Assembly: GCA_024683955.1 (NCBI GenBank)
Contig: JAIKXS010000023.1
Coordinates: 46,980 to 110,979 of the forward strand
Direction: 5' to 3'
Source of the DNA: Desulfovibrio sp.
GTDB lineage: Bacteria; Desulfobacterota; Desulfovibrionia; Desulfovibrionales; Desulfovibrionaceae
DNA: 64,000 bases
Below are positions 27,506 through 35,937 of this stretch, one piece after another; the stretch's first letter is position 1, and each line of letters starts with the position of its first letter. A model generated the notes under the pieces. It saw nothing but the letters and a program-made list of their open reading frames with translations, was not told the origin of the DNA and did not search any database. The position numbers and the translations under genes are program-made.

Positions 27506-29464
27506 TTACTGGCGGCGGAGCATCCGTTTATCGCCTACACGGATGGTGATGTGCGTGTTGTCCATGTGTTCAAGCAGTGCCACAAGATATTTCCTGGAAA
27601 GACCAAGCAATCCTTTGAGATCCGCAATGCCAAGGTTGTCGTGTTCCGCGAACCATGTGCGTACCGCATCCATAATGCGATCAAAGGCCTTCCGTTCATA
27701 ATAAAGACCGTCTTTGACACGTATGAGCTCTCCGGACTGGCAGAGAAGGGCAAGGACAGGCTGCGCTTTTTTTTCGGTGATATTCAAGTCTGCAAGCACA
27801 TCCTTATAGTTTGGCGGAGAAAGGGTGTCGGCGTGGGCGGCCAGAATCTTTTTGCGCAGAGAGTCATCGTCGGAAGCAAGGGTGACGGCGTGCGACGGAA
27901 GTCTGAGACCCTCTCCTTCACAGACCAGACGTTCTTTTTTTAACAGATCATCAATGACTTTTTGGACAAGTTTTTCTGGAAGGTCTTTACTCCATGCGTC
28001 GTTGAGCGCATTGCGGGCAAAGGACGTTTTGAGCGGATTCTTTTTGTGGATGAGGGCTGCCCTTTTGAGACATGCTTCAAGAAGGGTCGAAAAGTCTTCG
28101 ATAGAGATCCATATCTTTTCTTCCTTACTCCAGAGGACAGCCTGTCCTTTGGATGCCAGAAGTGATAGGGCATTTTCGATATCCTTCAGTGACAGGGCTG
28201 AGAGGACCCTGAGACATCCTACATGTGCTCCGGGAAGCCCATGGAGTTTGAGAATCGTGTGAAGGAAGTCCGCTTCGAGACGAATGCGTTCATCCTTTTT
28301 GGCTGCGAGGGAGATGGCACTGGCTTTCTCAGGGAGGGAAAGCCAGTCCGCAATGCGTTCGGTCGTATCTTTTCTTTTTCTCCCCCAGAGCGGAGGACAG
28401 GGAGAGAGTATGGTTGCCCCGGCCACTGTCCTTAACGGTGACGAGGATCGCAGAACACAGGGATCTCCAAAAATCCCGCAGAGTTCTTCGGAAAAGACTG
28501 CTTCACAAAAAGCTTCCTCTCCCGGTGCTAGGGTTGTCCTGTCACGAAAAATAAGCTTTGCCGAGCATTCTTTTGTGCCGTGATGGAAATGGATCTCCCC
28601 TCTCTGTTTCAACAGCAGGGGTGAGGAGGGTAGGGCTTTCAGGGAAAGAAAAAAACGCGTTGATGGAAAAAGCTCTCCGGGCTTTGTTATAAACTGACCT
28701 CGTTGAACATCCTCAGTGAGAAGACCCTGGAGATTGATGGCACAGCGACATCCCGCCCCGATTTCCTCAACGTTGGCCCCATGGCGTTGAATGGACCGTG
28801 CGCGACTCTGGGTGCCGCCAGGCATGCAGACAATGGCACTTCCTGCGGAAAGGGTTCCGGACAGCACCGTTCCCGTGACAACTGTGCCGTGGCCGTGGAG
28901 CGTGAAAACCCGGTCAACGGGCAAACGGAAAATATCAGTGACTTTTTTCCCGACGTTTTCCTCCGCCAGTCGGATGATTCCGTTCTTCAGGTCCTCTATG
29001 CCCTTGCTGGTGTGGGCCGAGACAGGATAGATGTCCGAACCTTCCAGAAATGTTCCGTGCAGAAAGGAGGCAATTTCTCCTTTGATCATTTCAAGCCATT
29101 CGACATCGACCATGTCTATCTTGGTAATGGCAACAAGTCCTCGTTTCACGCCAAGGAGACTGCAGATTTCAAGGTGTTCCCGTGTCTGCGGCATTATTCC
29201 CTCATCTGCGGCGATGACAAGCATAACCATGTCTATGCCGCATGCTCCTGCCACCATGGTACGTACAAAGCGCTCGTGACCGGGAACGTCAATGATGCCA
29301 AGTCTGTCACCCCGTGGAAGATCAAGCCAGGCAAAGCCAAGATCAATTGTTATGCCTCGTTTTTTTTCCTCCTGCAGTCGATCGCAATCAATGGTTGTGA
29401 GGGCGCGGATGAGACTTGTCTTTCCGTGGTCGATGTGCCCCGCTGTTCCTAGAATAACCGGCAT
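27506..29464 (-). CDS. selB: Selenocysteine-specific elongation factor SelB
   Basis: Delivers selenocysteyl-tRNA to UGA codons marked by a SECIS hairpin. It has 652 residues. The EF-Tu-like G domain has GTAGHIDHGKTSLIRAL, the DVPGHERFVRTMVAG G3 motif and TKIDMVD. It is followed by beta-barrel domains II and III and a C-terminal set of winged helices (from about 400), which bind SECIS RNA. Its presence indicates selenoproteins such as formate dehydrogenase or hydrogenase, usual in sulfate reducers; selA, selC and selD are not in the window. It may be co-transcribed with the upstream paaK gene (about 70 bp away). Confidence 0.95.
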   Translation of the reverse strand: MPVILGTAGHIDHGKTSLIRALTTIDCDRLQEEKKRGITIDLGFAWLDLPRGDRLGIIDVPGHERFVRTMVAGACGIDMVMLVIAADEGIMPQTREHLEICSLLGVKRGLVAITKIDMVDVEWLEMIKGEIASFLHGTFLEGSDIYPVSAHTSKGIEDLKNGIIRLAEENVGKKVTDIFRLPVDRVFTLHGHGTVVTGTVLSGTLSAGSAIVCMPGGTQSRARSIQRHGANVEEIGAGCRCAINLQGLLTEDVQRGQFITKPGELFPSTRFFLSLKALPSSPLLLKQRGEIHFHHGTKECSAKLIFRDRTTLAPGEEAFCEAVFSEELCGIFGDPCVLRSSSPLRTVAGATILSPCPPLWGRKRKDTTERIADWLSLPEKASAISLAAKKDERIRLEADFLHTILKLHGLPGAHVGCLRVLSALSLKDIENALSLLASKGQAVLWSKEEKIWISIEDFSTLLEACLKRAALIHKKNPLKTSFARNALNDAWSKDLPEKLVQKVIDDLLKKERLVCEGEGLRLPSHAVTLASDDDSLRKKILAAHADTLSPPNYKDVLADLNITEKKAQPVLALLCQSGELIRVKDGLYYERKAFDRIMDAVRTWFAEHDNLGIADLKGLLGLSRKYLVALLEHMDNTHITIRVGDKRMLRRQ

Positions 29465-29533
29465 AAGGTTGCTCGTGTGTACAAGTTTTCCCCTCTCTGG
29501 GAGAGAAAGATGTGCTGACTAAGAGGGGGTTGA

Positions 29534-30823
29534 TCAGTAACGTTTATCCACAATGCGCTTTGCCTTGCTGAAGGTTCTCGGCAGGGCTGTGTAGTCGACG
29601 ATTTTGACCTCGATGCGGGCGAGGATGCTTTTGTGCAGATCGAGGGAGAGGGTCGAAGCGAGTGCTTCATCTCCATCGTGGGAAAAGCCTTGTGAGCGTT
29701 CAACGGTCAGTGTCATATGGTCGACAGAGTGATCGTCTCGCGTCAGTTCAACCTGATACTCGCCACCGAGTTCTGGATATCTGGCGATGACGTCAGAAAG
29801 CTGGCCCGGATAGATATTGACCCCGCGGTATACAATCATATCGTCAGAACGTCCGAGGATACAGTCGTGCATTGGCATATTGAGGCCGCAAGAGCATTTT
29901 TTGGGAATGTGCCGGGAGAGGTCGTGGGTGCGATAACGGATAAGCGGAACCGCTTCCTTGCAAAGGCTCGTGACGACCATTTCCCCCACTTCACCGTCCG
30001 GAACGGGCTCAAGGGTCTCGGGGTTGAGGAACTCGATGATAAAAAGATCCGCCCAGTAGTGGAGCCCTTCATGGCAGTCGCAGTCAATGGCAGTACCGGG
30101 ACCGTACATTTCCGTCATGCCGGCAATGTTGTAGCAGCCTTTAAGACCGAGTTTTGATTCAATGGCCTCGGTCATTTTCTGGCTGCGGGTTTCGGAGCCG
30201 CAAATCATACGTGTCAGGGAAATCTTATCAAGGATGTCGAGTCGTTCGACCTCTTCCGCAAGGAGAAGGGCCATGGATGCCGTGGCCCCGAAACAGGTGG
30301 CGTGAAGATCCTGCAGAAGCTGCAGATGCATTTCCAGATTCCCGGGACCTACGGGAATGGTCAGCATCCCAATTTTTTCACTGCCCGACTGGAAGGCCGC
30401 GCCAGCCGTCCAGAGGCCGTAACCCACCGCCGCCTGCAGTCGGTCGTCCCTTGTAAGACCTGCCAGTTCAAAGCAGCGTGCCATCTGAAGAGCAAGTGTT
30501 TCGGTATCGTTTTTTGTGTAGGAAAGTATCTTGCGTTTTCCCGTGGTGCCGCTTGAAGCGTGAATACGGACGACATCACGTTCAGGAACGGAGAGAAGGG
30601 GAAGAGGATATCCACGCCGCAGGTCTTCAACGTCCGTCGTGGGAAGCTTTCGAAGGTCGTCGAGGCTTTTGATATCGTCAGGTTGTACGTCGGCAGGGGC
30701 AAGTATTGACTGGTACTGGGGAGAATTCAGGGCTTGACGAAGCGTTTTTTTCAGCCCGTTGAGCTGAATGTCCGCGATCTCATCGTCGGAGAGGGCAGGA
30801 ATAAATGTGTAGGTTTTTGGCAT
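29534..30823 (-). CDS. paaK: Phenylacetate-CoA ligase family protein (PaaK)
   Basis: Adenylate-forming acyl-CoA ligase for an aryl or similar acid. It has 429 residues from the ATG at 30823, with GGAG upstream. The ATP loop is intact (HASSGTTGKRK). Others are AGMTEMYGPG (motif A5), RYRTHDLSRHI (A7), GRSDDMIVYRGVNIYP (A8) and the C-terminal Lys in FSKAKRIVDKRY. Cysteines in CSCGLNMPMHDC are usual for the family. In anaerobes this enzyme typically serves degradation of aromatic amino acid products; the substrate here is not known. Confidence 0.92.
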   Translation of the reverse strand: MPKTYTFIPALSDDEIADIQLNGLKKTLRQALNSPQYQSILAPADVQPDDIKSLDDLRKLPTTDVEDLRRGYPLPLLSVPERDVVRIHASSGTTGKRKILSYTKNDTETLALQMARCFELAGLTRDDRLQAAVGYGLWTAGAAFQSGSEKIGMLTIPVGPGNLEMHLQLLQDLHATCFGATASMALLLAEEVERLDILDKISLTRMICGSETRSQKMTEAIESKLGLKGCYNIAGMTEMYGPGTAIDCDCHEGLHYWADLFIIEFLNPETLEPVPDGEVGEMVVTSLCKEAVPLIRYRTHDLSRHIPKKCSCGLNMPMHDCILGRSDDMIVYRGVNIYPGQLSDVIARYPELGGEYQVELTRDDHSVDHMTLTVERSQGFSHDGDEALASTLSLDLHKSILARIEVKIVDYTALPRTFSKAKRIVDKRY

Positions 30824-31285
30824 GGATTTCTCCTGAATCAATGATAGAGCCCACGGATTCGGCTTCGCTTTGCTTGCCCGGACATGCCGGGGTTGGGTTG
30901 AAAGAGCCTTTTATAGAGGAGAGGATAAAAGAGAAGGGTATTCTGCCCTTTGCAGGGGCCTCTCCGGTCGCGTCCTGTTGGGTTCATGAAGTCAGGTTGT
31001 CGTTGAGAGCTGGAAGGAGACTAGGCGGAAGCGCACAGATTTTTTGTCAGCAAAGAAGTACACTATGGATTCCTCTTTTGCCACCAAAAAAAACGTATGT
31101 ATGTCCGTGAGCATCTCTTTTCCTACAAAAAAACTGCCGGATAACAAAAGTTTTTTTGCTGTGTCAACGGCATCGGGTGCTGCAAAAAGCAGATCGGCAC
31201 ACTTCTTTGTAGGAAAAAGCGCCGGCAATGGCAAGACGCCGGTATCTTGTCTTTCTGTGCTCCTTCTTGCGGTGGAGAATGAGGT
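30824..31285. other. 462-bp intergenic region with paired inverted repeats
   Basis: No gene. TTTTCCTACAAA (31118-31129) has its exact reverse complement at 31206-31217. CAAAGAAGT (about 31053) has its complement ACTTCTTTG at 31201-31209. A small CTGC-AAAAA-GCAG hairpin lies between them. Because of the symmetry both strands translate to similar short frames; I regard these as shadows. Confidence 0.4.
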
Positions 31286-31951
31286 ATGGCATTCTCCGTT
31301 TCTATGGCTACAACATCCAAATCTTTGCATACGCTTGCGTCAAAGGTCCTAGATGCTCTAAAGGAGCTTTATCCCACTCCGGCGACCAATCTTGTGGCCG
31401 GCACACCGTGGCAGCTTCTGTGCGCAACCATTCTTTCCGCTCAGTGTACGGATAAACGGGTTAATATGCTCACTCCGGCACTGTTTACACGATGGCCTGG
31501 CCCTTCCGAAATGGCGACGGCGACCCTGGAGGAACTCGAGCCCATGATCAAACCGGCGGGTTTCTACCATAATAAGGCAAAAAATATCCTTGGGGCAGCG
31601 AGACGGGTTGTTGAGGTTTTTCATGGGACGGTGCCGTCAACACTTGCGGATCTTATGACCCTTCCCGGTGTTGCCCGCAAGACCGCAAATGTTGTTCTCT
31701 GGGGGGCGTTCGGCATCAACGAGGGTCTTGCCGTGGATACCCATGTGAAGCGCATCAGTTTCCGCCTCGGCCTCACGGAAGCAAAGGATCCGCAGCGTGT
31801 TGAACAGGATCTGCTCCCTCTTTTTCCAAGAGAGGAATGGGGCAATGTCAATCACCGCATGGTCTGGTTCGGCCGGGATGTGTGTACGGCCCGAAGCCCT
31901 GCGTGTCCCACCTGCACCATGCATGGTTTCTGCGCACGCAACGGTCTTTGA
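31286..31951 (+). CDS. nth: Endonuclease III
   Basis: Base-excision repair glycosylase/AP lyase for oxidised pyrimidines. It has 221 residues. The helix-hairpin-helix is LPGVARKTANVV with the catalytic Lys. The catalytic Asp is in VDTHVKRISFRLGL. The [4Fe-4S] motif CTARSPACPTCTMHGFC has C-x6-C-x2-C-x5-C spacing. The start may be 31286 or the ATG six codons later; GGAG precedes the first by about 10 bases. Confidence 0.96.
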   Translation: MAFSVSMATTSKSLHTLASKVLDALKELYPTPATNLVAGTPWQLLCATILSAQCTDKRVNMLTPALFTRWPGPSEMATATLEELEPMIKPAGFYHNKAKNILGAARRVVEVFHGTVPSTLADLMTLPGVARKTANVVLWGAFGINEGLAVDTHVKRISFRLGLTEAKDPQRVEQDLLPLFPREEWGNVNHRMVWFGRDVCTARSPACPTCTMHGFCARNGL

Positions 31952-32014
31952 TCTTGTCGTTTTGCTGGGCAGACCGTACAGCACGAATTGACCGCTCTAT
32001 TTTTTCTCCCGGCC

Positions 32015-32041
32015 TTAAGAAACTTTGTCTTTCGCCGATAC
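32015..32041 (+). promoter_or_regulatory. Candidate sigma-28 (FliA) promoter for cheV
   Basis: TTAA (32015-32018), exactly 15 bases, then GCCGATAC (32034-32041). The flagellar sigma consensus is TAAA-N15-GCCGATAA. It is in the gap between nth and cheV, reading toward cheV. Confidence 0.55.
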
Positions 32042-32170
32042 GAGGGGTGAGCGGGGAACGGGGGCCAGAGCGTTTCAGCAACGGACCGTGTGTTTTCGTC
32101 CTCTTCCTCATCGGATGTCCTTTTCCCTCCAAGGCGAAAAACGCTTTGGTTTACGTCAACACGCAGTAGC

Positions 32171-32193
32171 GCATTCCTATCTGTCAGGAATGC
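32171..32193 (+). promoter_or_regulatory. Stem-loop in the cheV leader
   Basis: GCATTCCT and AGGAATGC form a perfect 8-bp stem round a 7-base loop, ending 29 bases before the cheV ATG. No T tract follows. Role unknown. Confidence 0.4.
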
Positions 32194-32222
32194 TATGGCA
32201 ATGATTTTAAGGATTTGGTACC

Positions 32223-33179
32223 ATGAGCCAGAACTCTTTGCCCCAGGACCACAATAATGAACTTAAGATTATTGAGTTCATTATCGAAGAAGAATTGCCC
32301 GACGGTTCAACCTATGTCGGCCATTACGGTATTAATGTGGCAAAAGTTGTGAGCATTATTCGGCAGCCGGGGATTACGAGTCTGCCGAGTCAGGCGGATC
32401 CTTCCGTGCTCGGCACATTTAATCTTCGGGGCAATGTCCTTCCCATTCTTGACCTCGCGGCATGGATGGGAAAGAAGATGATCCCAAATCCCAACAATAA
32501 AGTTATTGTCACTGAATTTTGCAGTGTGCAGTCAGCCTTTCTCGTCTCCAATGTGGCCAATATCCATCAGATTACCTGGGATGCCATTGAGGCACCCAAT
32601 AAGTACGTGGATGTGTATTCCAACGAAAGTGTGACGGGCGTGCTGCGTATAGGCGAGCGTGTGCTTTTTATTCTTGATATGGAAAAAGTGCTGAGCAGCC
32701 TTGACTCACGTCTTGATATGAGCACGGCCGAGGTGGATACCACCAAGGTAGACGACGCTGAACAATACCATCTTCTTGTTGCAGATGACTCCAGTTCGTT
32801 GCGGCATATTATCAAGTCCGCACTTGAGAAATCCGGATTTCGAGTGACCACGGCAGTAAGCGGACGGGATGCGTGGGATTATCTGCGTGGTCTAGAGGCG
32901 GAAGCGCAGTCCAAACATCAGAAAATTACGGATCTTGTCCAGCTTCTGATCTCAGATATCGAAATGCCCGAAATGGACGGTCATGCTCTGACGCGAAAGG
33001 TCCGTGCTTCTTCCTTCACCCAGGACCTTCCCATTATTCTCTTTTCTTCACTTATCACTGATGCGGTTCGTGAAATCGGCGTCAAAGCCGGCGCGGACAG
33101 ACAGGTGTCAAAGCCTGACCTCCCGGGGCTTAATAAGATTATTTGCGAGCTCCTTGAGGAAAAATTGCCCCGGGCGTAA
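32223..33179 (+). CDS. cheV: Chemotaxis protein CheV (CheW-receiver hybrid)
   Basis: Coupling protein of chemoreceptor arrays with a phosphorylatable adaptation domain. It has 318 residues. The CheW domain (about 15-165) has TFNLRGNVLPILDLAAWMG and the VTGVLRIGERVLFILDMEKVL end. The receiver domain (about 183-312) has the acidic pair ADD, phospho-Asp in SDIEMPEMDG, FSS and KPD, so it should accept phosphate from CheA. It has a sigma-28-like promoter and no other che genes beside it. Confidence 0.95.
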   Translation: MSQNSLPQDHNNELKIIEFIIEEELPDGSTYVGHYGINVAKVVSIIRQPGITSLPSQADPSVLGTFNLRGNVLPILDLAAWMGKKMIPNPNNKVIVTEFCSVQSAFLVSNVANIHQITWDAIEAPNKYVDVYSNESVTGVLRIGERVLFILDMEKVLSSLDSRLDMSTAEVDTTKVDDAEQYHLLVADDSSSLRHIIKSALEKSGFRVTTAVSGRDAWDYLRGLEAEAQSKHQKITDLVQLLISDIEMPEMDGHALTRKVRASSFTQDLPIILFSSLITDAVREIGVKAGADRQVSKPDLPGLNKIICELLEEKLPRA

Positions 33180-33187
33180 GATAAAAG

Positions 33188-34312
33188 GTGCTTGTACGGG
33201 GAAAATTGCCGCCCTTCACAGCCGTTTTTCCTTCGCCTTCTTTTCTAACGCCAACTGCCGGGGGCCTTTTGCGGACTCTTGAACTTTACCTTCCTTCTTC
33301 CTTTCTCACCCCTTCCACCTCTCTCTACCCGTTTTTCATCCCGTTTAGAGGGTGTCCGAACCGTTGCCTTTTTTGCGCTCAGGAATCGGTGACGGGCAAA
33401 AGCGCCTCATTTTCCCTGGAAACAGAGCTCCATTGTCTCGAGAAGGCCCTCTATGAAAAGAGACAACGCGACGGAAAACCCTGTGAGCTTGCCTTTTACG
33501 GGGGAACCTTTACGGCCCTTGAAGATGAAGAGTTTAGGGCCTGTGTCAAGAGCGCTGAGCGCGCTATTCGAGCGGGTTTGATAAGCCATTACCGTTGTTC
33601 CACAAGGCCGGACCGGCTATCCCCGGAACGTCTCTCGGTACTAGCTGAAAGCGGCTGCAGAACAATTGAACTTGGTGTGCAGAGCTTTGATGAGGAGTCT
33701 CTTGATGCGTCAAGGCGTGGTTACAGCGGGCGTGTTGCGGAGGAGGCCTGCGAAACCGTGCTGGGGGCAGGTTTCCAGCTTGGCGTTCAGCTCTTACCGG
33801 GAATGCCCGCCTCAACACCCGCAAGCTTTCTTTCGGATGTTACTCGTGCCCTTTCGCTTTCTGCCTCATTTCTACGTTTTTACCCCTGTCTTGTTTTTGA
33901 TCACACCGGACTCGCTGAACGCTACCGAAAGGGCGAGTACCGCCCATGGGACCTTGAAATAACGCTTGACACGCTTGCTGAGGGCTTTCTTGCGGCGTGG
34001 AGGAAAGGGGTCCCCGTTATCCGAATTGGACTTCTTGTCAGCCGTGACGAAGAACAGGTGCTTCTTGCGGGTCCGCGCCACCCATCCCTTGGGGCACGGA
34101 TCAGGGCGCGGGCACTTTTCCTGGCAATCAGGGACGCTCTTCGGTGCATAAGCGAAAAGCCGCTTGCTCTTTTTCTTCCCAGACGTATGCAGGGCTTTTT
34201 TTGGGGGGACAGGGGAGAGATGGAGAAAAAATGGCGTGAGCTTGGCTTTGCAAGAGATACCGTGCATTTCGTAAGTGAGGGCCAGAATCTGATTGTACAA
34301 CTTGCTGGATAG
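33188..34312 (+). CDS. Radical SAM protein, Elp3/YhcC-like
   Basis: Up to 374 residues. The radical SAM cluster motif is CPNRCLFC, followed by FYGGTFTAL, TRPDRLSPERL and ELGVQSFDEESLDASRRGY, as in Elp3-like and YhcC-like enzymes. The substrate is unknown. The C-terminal half has LLPGMPA and RFYPCLVFDHTGLAERYRKGEY. The start is uncertain. The GTG at 33188 gives a long Phe/Pro/Ser-rich N-terminus not usual in the family, and translation may begin nearer LYPFFIPFRGC. It starts 8 bp after cheV, so is probably co-transcribed. Confidence 0.85.
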   Translation: MLVRGKLPPFTAVFPSPSFLTPTAGGLLRTLELYLPSSFLTPSTSLYPFFIPFRGCPNRCLFCAQESVTGKSASFSLETELHCLEKALYEKRQRDGKPCELAFYGGTFTALEDEEFRACVKSAERAIRAGLISHYRCSTRPDRLSPERLSVLAESGCRTIELGVQSFDEESLDASRRGYSGRVAEEACETVLGAGFQLGVQLLPGMPASTPASFLSDVTRALSLSASFLRFYPCLVFDHTGLAERYRKGEYRPWDLEITLDTLAEGFLAAWRKGVPVIRIGLLVSRDEEQVLLAGPRHPSLGARIRARALFLAIRDALRCISEKPLALFLPRRMQGFFWGDRGEMEKKWRELGFARDTVHFVSEGQNLIVQLAG

Positions 34313-34385
34313 AGTCTGTATTTTTTTGTTCCGTGAGAAATGAATAGGATAAAGAAAGTCCGCAATATGGCATTGCGTTTCACGC

Positions 34386-34424
34386 AACAAAGCGACCGCT
34401 CAAAAACTGAACGGTCGCTTTGTT
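34386..34424. terminator. Bidirectional terminator between radical SAM gene and zraP
   Basis: AACAAAGCGACCG and CGGTCGCTTTGTT form a perfect 13-bp stem with a 13-base loop and T/A flanks. It lies between two converging genes. Confidence 0.85.
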
Positions 34425-34474
34425 TTGGGGGAGAGAGGTAGGGCTTGCCCCCGTTTTGGTACCTATTTTACGTC

Positions 34475-34996
34475 CTAGTCACCGCAGGGACGCGCGTTGT
34501 GACCACCACGATGGCCGTAGTGTCCGCGGGGACCGTGATGAGGACCAGTGAAGTCCATGCCCGGTACGCGGCGCTGAGGACGTTTAATGCCCAGTTCCTT
34601 CTCTGCACGTTCATCAATGACGCGGAGCAGATCGCGACGGGCATTGCGCAGATCCACAATTTCTTTCGCCGTGGCACTGACAGCCTTGACATCAGGCTGC
34701 ACAGCGTGCTTCAGAGCTTGCAATTCGTTTTCCTTGATAAAAAGCTGATCTGCAATCTCACGGAATTTGGCCTCGTATTCAGCAACGATTGCCCTGAAAC
34801 CGGCACGCTGTTCAGCTGTCAGGGCAGGTATGTTCCCGTGATGGCCTTTTGGGCCGTTTTGCTCCAGGCATGGTTTCTCCTGGTCGCAGGGCCTTGCTTC
34901 CCCGGGGTTTCCGGCGGCAGGTGCGGCAAAAGCAGATGACGCGGTCAAAAAAGCCATGGCAAGAATGCCCAGCAATGTGCGATTGAACGATTTCAT
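34475..34996 (-). CDS. zraP: ZraP-like periplasmic metal-binding stress protein
   Basis: 173 residues from the ATG at 34996, which has AAGGAG 7 bases upstream; the frame continues 108 residues upstream but is not coding-like. The signal peptide is about residues 1-25 (cleavage near AFA-AP). The body has the helical Spy/CpxP/ZraP core (LTAEQRAGFRAIVAEYEAKFREIADQL is split by family motif). The C-terminal tail is rich in His and Gly and ends in Cys (GPHHGPRGHYGHRGGH), which fits zinc or copper binding. A near-consensus sigma-54 promoter is upstream, and a ZraS/ZraR-type pair lies next to it, as in enterobacteria. Confidence 0.9.
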   Translation of the reverse strand: MKSFNRTLLGILAMAFLTASSAFAAPAAGNPGEARPCDQEKPCLEQNGPKGHHGNIPALTAEQRAGFRAIVAEYEAKFREIADQLFIKENELQALKHAVQPDVKAVSATAKEIVDLRNARRDLLRVIDERAEKELGIKRPQRRVPGMDFTGPHHGPRGHYGHRGGHNARPCGD

Positions 34997-35055
34997 AAAA
35001 GACTCCTTAAAGGTAATAGAATGTATGAAATGTATGAGGAGGAATGTCCTCGTAT

Positions 35056-35071
35056 TGCACGGGCCGTGCCA
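35056..35071 (-). promoter_or_regulatory. Sigma-54 promoter for zraP
   Basis: On minus the sequence reads TGGCACGGCCCGTGCA: -24 TGGCAC exact, then 5 bases, -12 GTGCA against TTGCA. The GG and GC dinucleotides have the required spacing. The predicted start is about 48 bases before the zraP ATG. It suits activation by the ZraR-type regulator encoded nearby. Confidence 0.75.
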
Positions 35072-35213
35072 AGAGGTGGCGTTTGCCGAAAGACTTTGAA
35101 ATTCAGGGTAAATCGGGGATGGAGGAGAAAAGGAGCCTGCCCTTGCCTGTCTGATTTCCGGACACTTCATTGCTGACTGTCTTTTTTTTGGACAGGTGGA
35201 GGCCTTTCTGTGG

Positions 35214-35654
35214 TTAGTCGGCAGGAACCTCAGCCTGTGAATGCCCGCGGGCTGAAAGCGTTGGGGCTGATCCGACTTCCGCTGCGAGACGTTCCTGCAG
35301 GCGCCGTATTTCTTCTTCAAGAGCTTTACGGTTTTCCTGCAGCTCCTGTCCCAGTTTGGGCAGGGCTAAAGGAGAGCTTCCCTTGACGTAGCGAAGAGAG
35401 CGTAGCTGAGTAATTTTTTGGTGGAGAGATGCACGTTGTTTAAGGATACGTGTCTCCCCTTCTTTCAGAATGGCAAAAGCTTTCGCCTGTTTTTCGGGAG
35501 GAAGGTTCTCGTACCAGGGAGCGAGTTCCGCAAAGAGGGGGATACTGTCTCCTTCCGCGATGCTCCATGCCGGTGCAACGACCAAAAGCAGGCAGAGCAT
35601 GACGAAAAAAAGCAGCGTCGCAGGAAAAAATATCGCGTGTCGGGTCGTGTTCAT
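35214..35654 (-). CDS. Second Spy/ZraP-like periplasmic protein
   Basis: 146 residues. A signal peptide or N-terminal anchor covers about residues 1-32. It is followed by a helical, charged region with the LPPEKQAKAFAILKEGE motif and a long coiled coil (LGQELQENRKALEEEIRRLQERLAAE). It lacks the His-rich tail of its neighbour. It lies 217 bp upstream of zraP on the same strand, separated by a sigma-54 promoter. It probably acts in the same stress response as a chaperone or sensor-inhibitor in the periplasm, but this is inferred from size, topology and position. Confidence 0.8.
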   Translation of the reverse strand: MNTTRHAIFFPATLLFFVMLCLLLVVAPAWSIAEGDSIPLFAELAPWYENLPPEKQAKAFAILKEGETRILKQRASLHQKITQLRSLRYVKGSSPLALPKLGQELQENRKALEEEIRRLQERLAAEVGSAPTLSARGHSQAEVPAD

Positions 35655-35743
35655 GGAAACAAGATGGACGCCCGGAAATGCCTGTTTGGCAGGAAAAACC
35701 GCTGGTTTGAACGTTGAATGAACAGGCGTTCTAAAAACCGAAA

Positions 35744-35759
35744 GGCTTTCCGCGTGCCT
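35744..35759 (-). promoter_or_regulatory. Weaker sigma-54-like site upstream of the second ZraP-like gene
   Basis: On minus the sequence reads AGGCACGCGGAAAGCC: GG and GC dinucleotides are correctly spaced, but both elements deviate (AGGCAC and AAGCC). It is about 90 bases before the ATG at 35654. Confidence 0.35.
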
Positions 35760-35937
35760 TGGTATGACAGAACAGGCAGAGCGTATAGGCTTTGGGAGAC
35801 CGCCGGGACGGTAGGCAATTTTCCTGTAGAATGGTACAAGAAAAATAGCGTGTCAATGGTCAGAAGTGCGGGCGGAAACGGCCAGGTACAAGTTTCGTGG
35901 TATCATTATAAAATCACGTTTGGGATCAGGCGTGTTG

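Noticed and set aside
28703..29452. 249-residue plus frame antisense to selB
   Set aside because: Covers the conserved G domain of selB on the opposite strand; shadow frame.
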